Below the pieces are notes generated by a model. The model had not been told where the DNA came from. It made no database searches and saw nothing but the letters and a program-made list of their open reading frames with translations. Positions 60,791-64,000 of a stretch of DNA of 64,000 nucleotides are shown here, piece after piece. Every line of letters starts with the position of its first letter. The stretch's first letter is position 1. Position numbers and translations under genes: made by a program. Origin of the DNA: Saccoglossus kowalevskii (Eukaryota; Hemichordata; Enteropneusta; Harrimaniidae); contig NW_003124897.1 in NCBI RefSeq assembly GCF_000003605.2, forward strand, positions 437,949 through 501,948, written 5' to 3'.

Positions 60791-62471
60791 ATAGGCATGA
60801 TTCATTTATTCGTCGAGCGAGCACTATTTTTCGTACTCGGAAAACAGCGTTTATAGTTTACGATGAGCAATAACCCAGTTTGAGCACCCCGTTGTTTGAA
60901 ATGAGGCACAATTAGGGGATAAACTTTCATTCAGTTGTTCAGTACAGTGATAAGAATGATTGTGATTTATCTGTGATCATGTAATATTGAAGTAAAAATT
61001 TGAAATACTCAAATACTATATTTTTACATTTGTTAAAATTAATAGGTAATTTGTTGCGAAAGGTGACAAGAAACTGACCAAAGGCTCAAAGGGTTTAGTT
61101 AAAGCAATACGGTCTCAGTCAGCCAGTCATAGAGCAAATATATAAGTCGTTTACGTTGCAGAAATTTAACCGAAATTTAAAGCGTGTCTTAATATCCTTG
61201 CGTATGCATGCCTATTTTATATCGGGAGTAGGTCTAGTCTGTCAGCACAGTCCAGGTTCATTCATTTAGCGTGCAAATAAGTGTCGTACGTGGACAAATG
61301 AGAACACACAACAATAACAATTTATAAAACAGGGGAATGTGGACCATAACGTCAAAAAAATCCATTGTCATTAGATAAACGGAAATTTGAAAGAGCTATT
61401 TGGTGATTAGACCCAATTGAAACTCTTTTCACTTCGATATTCAATCTGTCCGCAGTTGCGACATAAAAGCGATTGCCACTTGTCAGCAAACATTTTATTG
61501 AAAATACTTCGTAGGAGTCGCAAATAATATGTAGTCTAAAGCAAACTGTCTAATAATGGCAATGCCGCTTCCTTTGTTGTACGGACGAATGGAAGACGGC
61601 TTTTGCGGGCAAGGTACATCGTCTCTGCCGGAAGCGTTCCCATGCCGAGCTGTCATACATCGAGGCCCGCTGTCACAAATTACCGATCGTTTCTGGATCG
61701 TATTTCATTAATTACCCCCAAACATCGTTACACTTCTTTTTAATCCCTATATATTCTATTAAAATATTCATTCAAAATGAGTCATATGTGATCGAAAATT
61801 AGTCATATTGCTCAACATGCAGATTTGTCAAAAAAAAAAAAAAAGGATTAATTTATGTCGTTTGAAACTTAACACAAAATCCTAAACTATCATGACATTT
61901 TAAAACGACTTCTTCGAGAAATAAAAATATTAACTAAGTCACAATTATCGCACTGGCACGTGTTAGCCATGTTTTTTTTTTGGACAACGACTGACTTGCT
62001 TTATGACTTCATCAGACTGCTGTTTTAAATTGACGAAGAAAACACATCAGCAGTTGGTCCCGTCTTCCTAAAACAATTTTGGACTAAATGGGAGTTGCTT
62101 TGACCTTTCACTTCTGTTTTTTCTAATAATTCCGAAACGCCAAATTGTTCTTGGAAACCCTGTCGAGTGTAAGAATCGCGAACAATTAGGTCCTAACAGA
62201 TTAATACGTACTGATATTTAACCCTTAATAAGTTTAAGGTCAAACCTCTGAACATTCGCGCATACTACCATCTACTAGTATTATAATACTGGTTTCCCGC
62301 ACGAAAACATTTTCAATTGTTGTATAGTTGCGCATTGTATGTTGTGTGTATTGTAGAATTTTCCGCCTACCGGTAATCAGTGTTTTTGTAGAATCTTTTA
62401 AAATTTATAATCCCAGTATTTTATTAAACGCAATTTACTAATAATTGTTAATTCTTTATCAAAATACGTGC
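60791..62471. other. CpG-rich non-coding DNA
   Basis: Contains one conspicuously complex block, 61540-61740 (CG-rich, with TTAATTACC-type motifs), a possible regulatory element. A14 lies at 61831-61844. No supported frame. Confidence 0.45.
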
Positions 62472-62603
62472 TTACAGCGTCACTGACGTCATCCTCGTCG
62501 TATTCGCCGGGTGTGGGTCCCATGAAATGTACACAACACGCGTAAAACATTAGTTATTTATGCGAGATACAAACGCACGTACGCGGCGACAGTGGCGCTT
62601 TAT
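62472..62603. mobile_element. TTAA palindromic MITE, copy 2 (inverted relative to copy 1)
   Basis: The 124-bp body (62476-62599) lies between TTAC and TTAT, each one change from TTAA. The left arm AGCGTCACTGACGTC and the right arm in reverse, AGCGCCACTGTCGCC, match at 12 of 15. The interior GGGTCCCAT and ACACAACACGCGTAAAACAT, read in reverse, align with the ATGTATTTTACACGCGTTGT and GAGTCCCAT region of copy 1. Its length is within one base of copy 1. Confidence 0.7.
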
Positions 62604-62882
62604 TTAATCCACCTTCACTCGAAACCATGGGAATATGTGTCAACATACTCAAAGCTTAAATTAATTTATCAAAAAAATAGACTACGTCTGATCTCTTATT
62701 CTATTATAATTTATTTATCACAGCTCTTAATGTGGTTCATTAGTCGAGCATATCCAGTATAAACTCCACTATTTTATGCACGTGTTTTGCAGCGGTTACC
62801 AGTGTACCTATACGTAAGAATATTATACGATGACTGTGTAATCATATAATACTGAGCTCTCGACGTTAATTTTTTTTCCGCC

Positions 62883-62983
62883 TTAAGAGGGTACATCCAC
62901 ATCTCGTGTCAACAAGCATTTTTACACGCGTTGTACATATCGCATGGGACCCATGACGCGTTTGGGTGACTGAGGCGCTTTAA
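62883..62983. mobile_element. TTAA palindromic MITE, copy 3 (shorter)
   Basis: TTAA at 62883-62886 and 62980-62983 brackets 93 bp. The right half, TTTTTACACGCGTTGTACAT followed by ATCGCATGGGACCCATGACG and ending GAGGCGCT, matches the right half of copy 1. The left arm (GAGGGTACATCC) is diverged or shortened. It lies about 280 bp from copy 2, in the orientation of copy 1. Confidence 0.65.
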
Positions 62984-64000
62984 TACGCAGATAAAATCTG
63001 TATAAAGAATGCCAAGAAAACATCTTACACGTATAGCCTTCCAGTATGTGAATCAATTACCCGGCGGCAATCACAACACAGTAACGAGGGGTCACATGTT
63101 CGTCCGTTCCGCCTTGTAAGTCGCACGGTAACACGCGTGTCCCTGTATGTATTAGATATTTATTATACTAGTGTATACAGAGAGGTCAGCGCACGTGTCG
63201 AGGGCTTGCAGCAGGTTGTGTTGCCCTGGCGTGAACAGTAAATTGAAATAAATAAATCACAAAATAAAGATCTACTAGTATATTGGAAAAGCACGAAGAA
63301 AAATAAATACCCGACTAGAGAATCTGTCAAGTGCTCCCGTGTGTTCCCGTGACTATGTGTTATCCAATCCACATCGTTACGAACCACCGTAACTAGGTAG
63401 TTGTTTTCAAGTTCTCGGAAACACCTCTATTATAAACTTCTATTTTATGCAGATGGCCTAGGATTAATTTTAATAAAAAATATTTGAAAAAGTTATTCGA
63501 GTACCTGGGGTCGGGGGGATCTCAAAAATCAAGCTGAAACCCTTCGTGTATTTGTGTCGATAAGACAGTGTTGAAGAGAAATGCCTGTCTCGCCCTTCCA
63601 AATGCAGGAAATAGCGTTTCAGAGGATCTAGATATCAACAATTTTCCGGAGGAGTATACGAGTATACATACGATCAAATTTAAAAAAAGTTTCATGAATC
63701 AAGATAATCATGATGTATAGCAGTTGCAATGGGAGACATACTGTAGAACATTTATGAATCCACATTCAGATATGTAATAAGCCAATCTTGTTATATGAAT
63801 CTCGAGACATAACGTAATAGAGAATAATACATTGGACAAACCAACAATTGAACAGTGTGTTTATAAATTCTCTTCAGTTGCCACAACAAGCTGAACTTGA
63901 CGATTTTCCCTACTCATAGATATTCAGGAAAATCTTATTACTTATGACTTTTCCTTACAGCATTAAGGAATCTTTGAATTGTCAAAATAACAAAACCTAC
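62984..64000. other. CpG-rich non-coding DNA
   Basis: No feature recognised. The minus-strand frame 63163-63387 lacks splice sites, motifs or protein-like composition. Confidence 0.5.

Noticed and set aside
1-64000. CRISPR arrays, operons, rRNA, retroelement polymerase or integrase frames
   Set aside because: No spaced identical repeats with unique spacers, no bacterial gene organisation, and no reverse transcriptase, integrase or capsid-like motifs in any open frame I read.

Overview
The window is eukaryotic and almost entirely non-coding. There are no operons, ribosome binding sites, long intact reading frames or recognisable rRNA/tRNA genes. It is AT-rich and full of minisatellites, small terminal-inverted-repeat elements and homopolymer runs, and splice-site-bounded coding fragments are the only protein evidence. 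The style suggests an invertebrate metazoan, probably marine. Two observations point that way: a mosaic CpG landscape, and an element built like the 'pearl'/HINE elements known from bivalves (central ~157-bp tandem repeats, a short microsatellite and a 3' palindrome). I cannot name the species or phylum with confidence.

Layout. The best-supported gene piece is a minus-strand exon at 39711-40006. It has a strong 3' splice site, an ATG in good context, an N-terminal signal peptide and a consensus 5' splice site in phase 1, so a secreted or membrane protein is transcribed toward the left edge. Positions 1 to about 38.4 kb are read as its long intronic gene body. This stretch is CpG-poor, with about 15-18 CG per 960 bp in two hand-counted samples. 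To the right of about 38.4 kb the DNA is CpG-rich, with about 38-54 CG per 960 bp. The change lies about 1.3 kb inside the transcription unit, as expected for invertebrate gene-body methylation. Two further minus-strand candidate exons (13137-13278 and 5852-5920) lie in the CpG-poor part but are less certain, and the family is not identified.

Repeats. In the CpG-poor half: a 38-bp array at the left edge; two clusters of a TAGTTAACCC-type repeat (18.86-19.43 kb and 24.98-25.23 kb), the first ending in a 94-bp triplication; a 24-unit TCGTA/CCGTA pentanucleotide array; the HINE/pearl-like element; two adjacent terminal-inverted-repeat elements near 27 kb; and a 51-bp array passing into a 53-bp array (29.95-31.02 kb). 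In the CpG-rich half: a 48-bp array made of 24-bp half-units; an (AT)19 tract; an 80-bp satellite-like array with a 319-bp four-unit higher-order period; and three copies of an apparently unnamed ~95-125-bp TTAA-flanked palindromic element, with a decayed fragment in the CpG-poor half.

Regulation. The CpG-rich flank upstream of the signal-peptide exon holds a plus-strand CCAAT/GC-box/TATA cluster, two candidate minus-strand upstream exons, CTCF-like motifs and several complex blocks that could be conserved regulatory DNA. Nothing here can be tied to a pathway from sequence alone.
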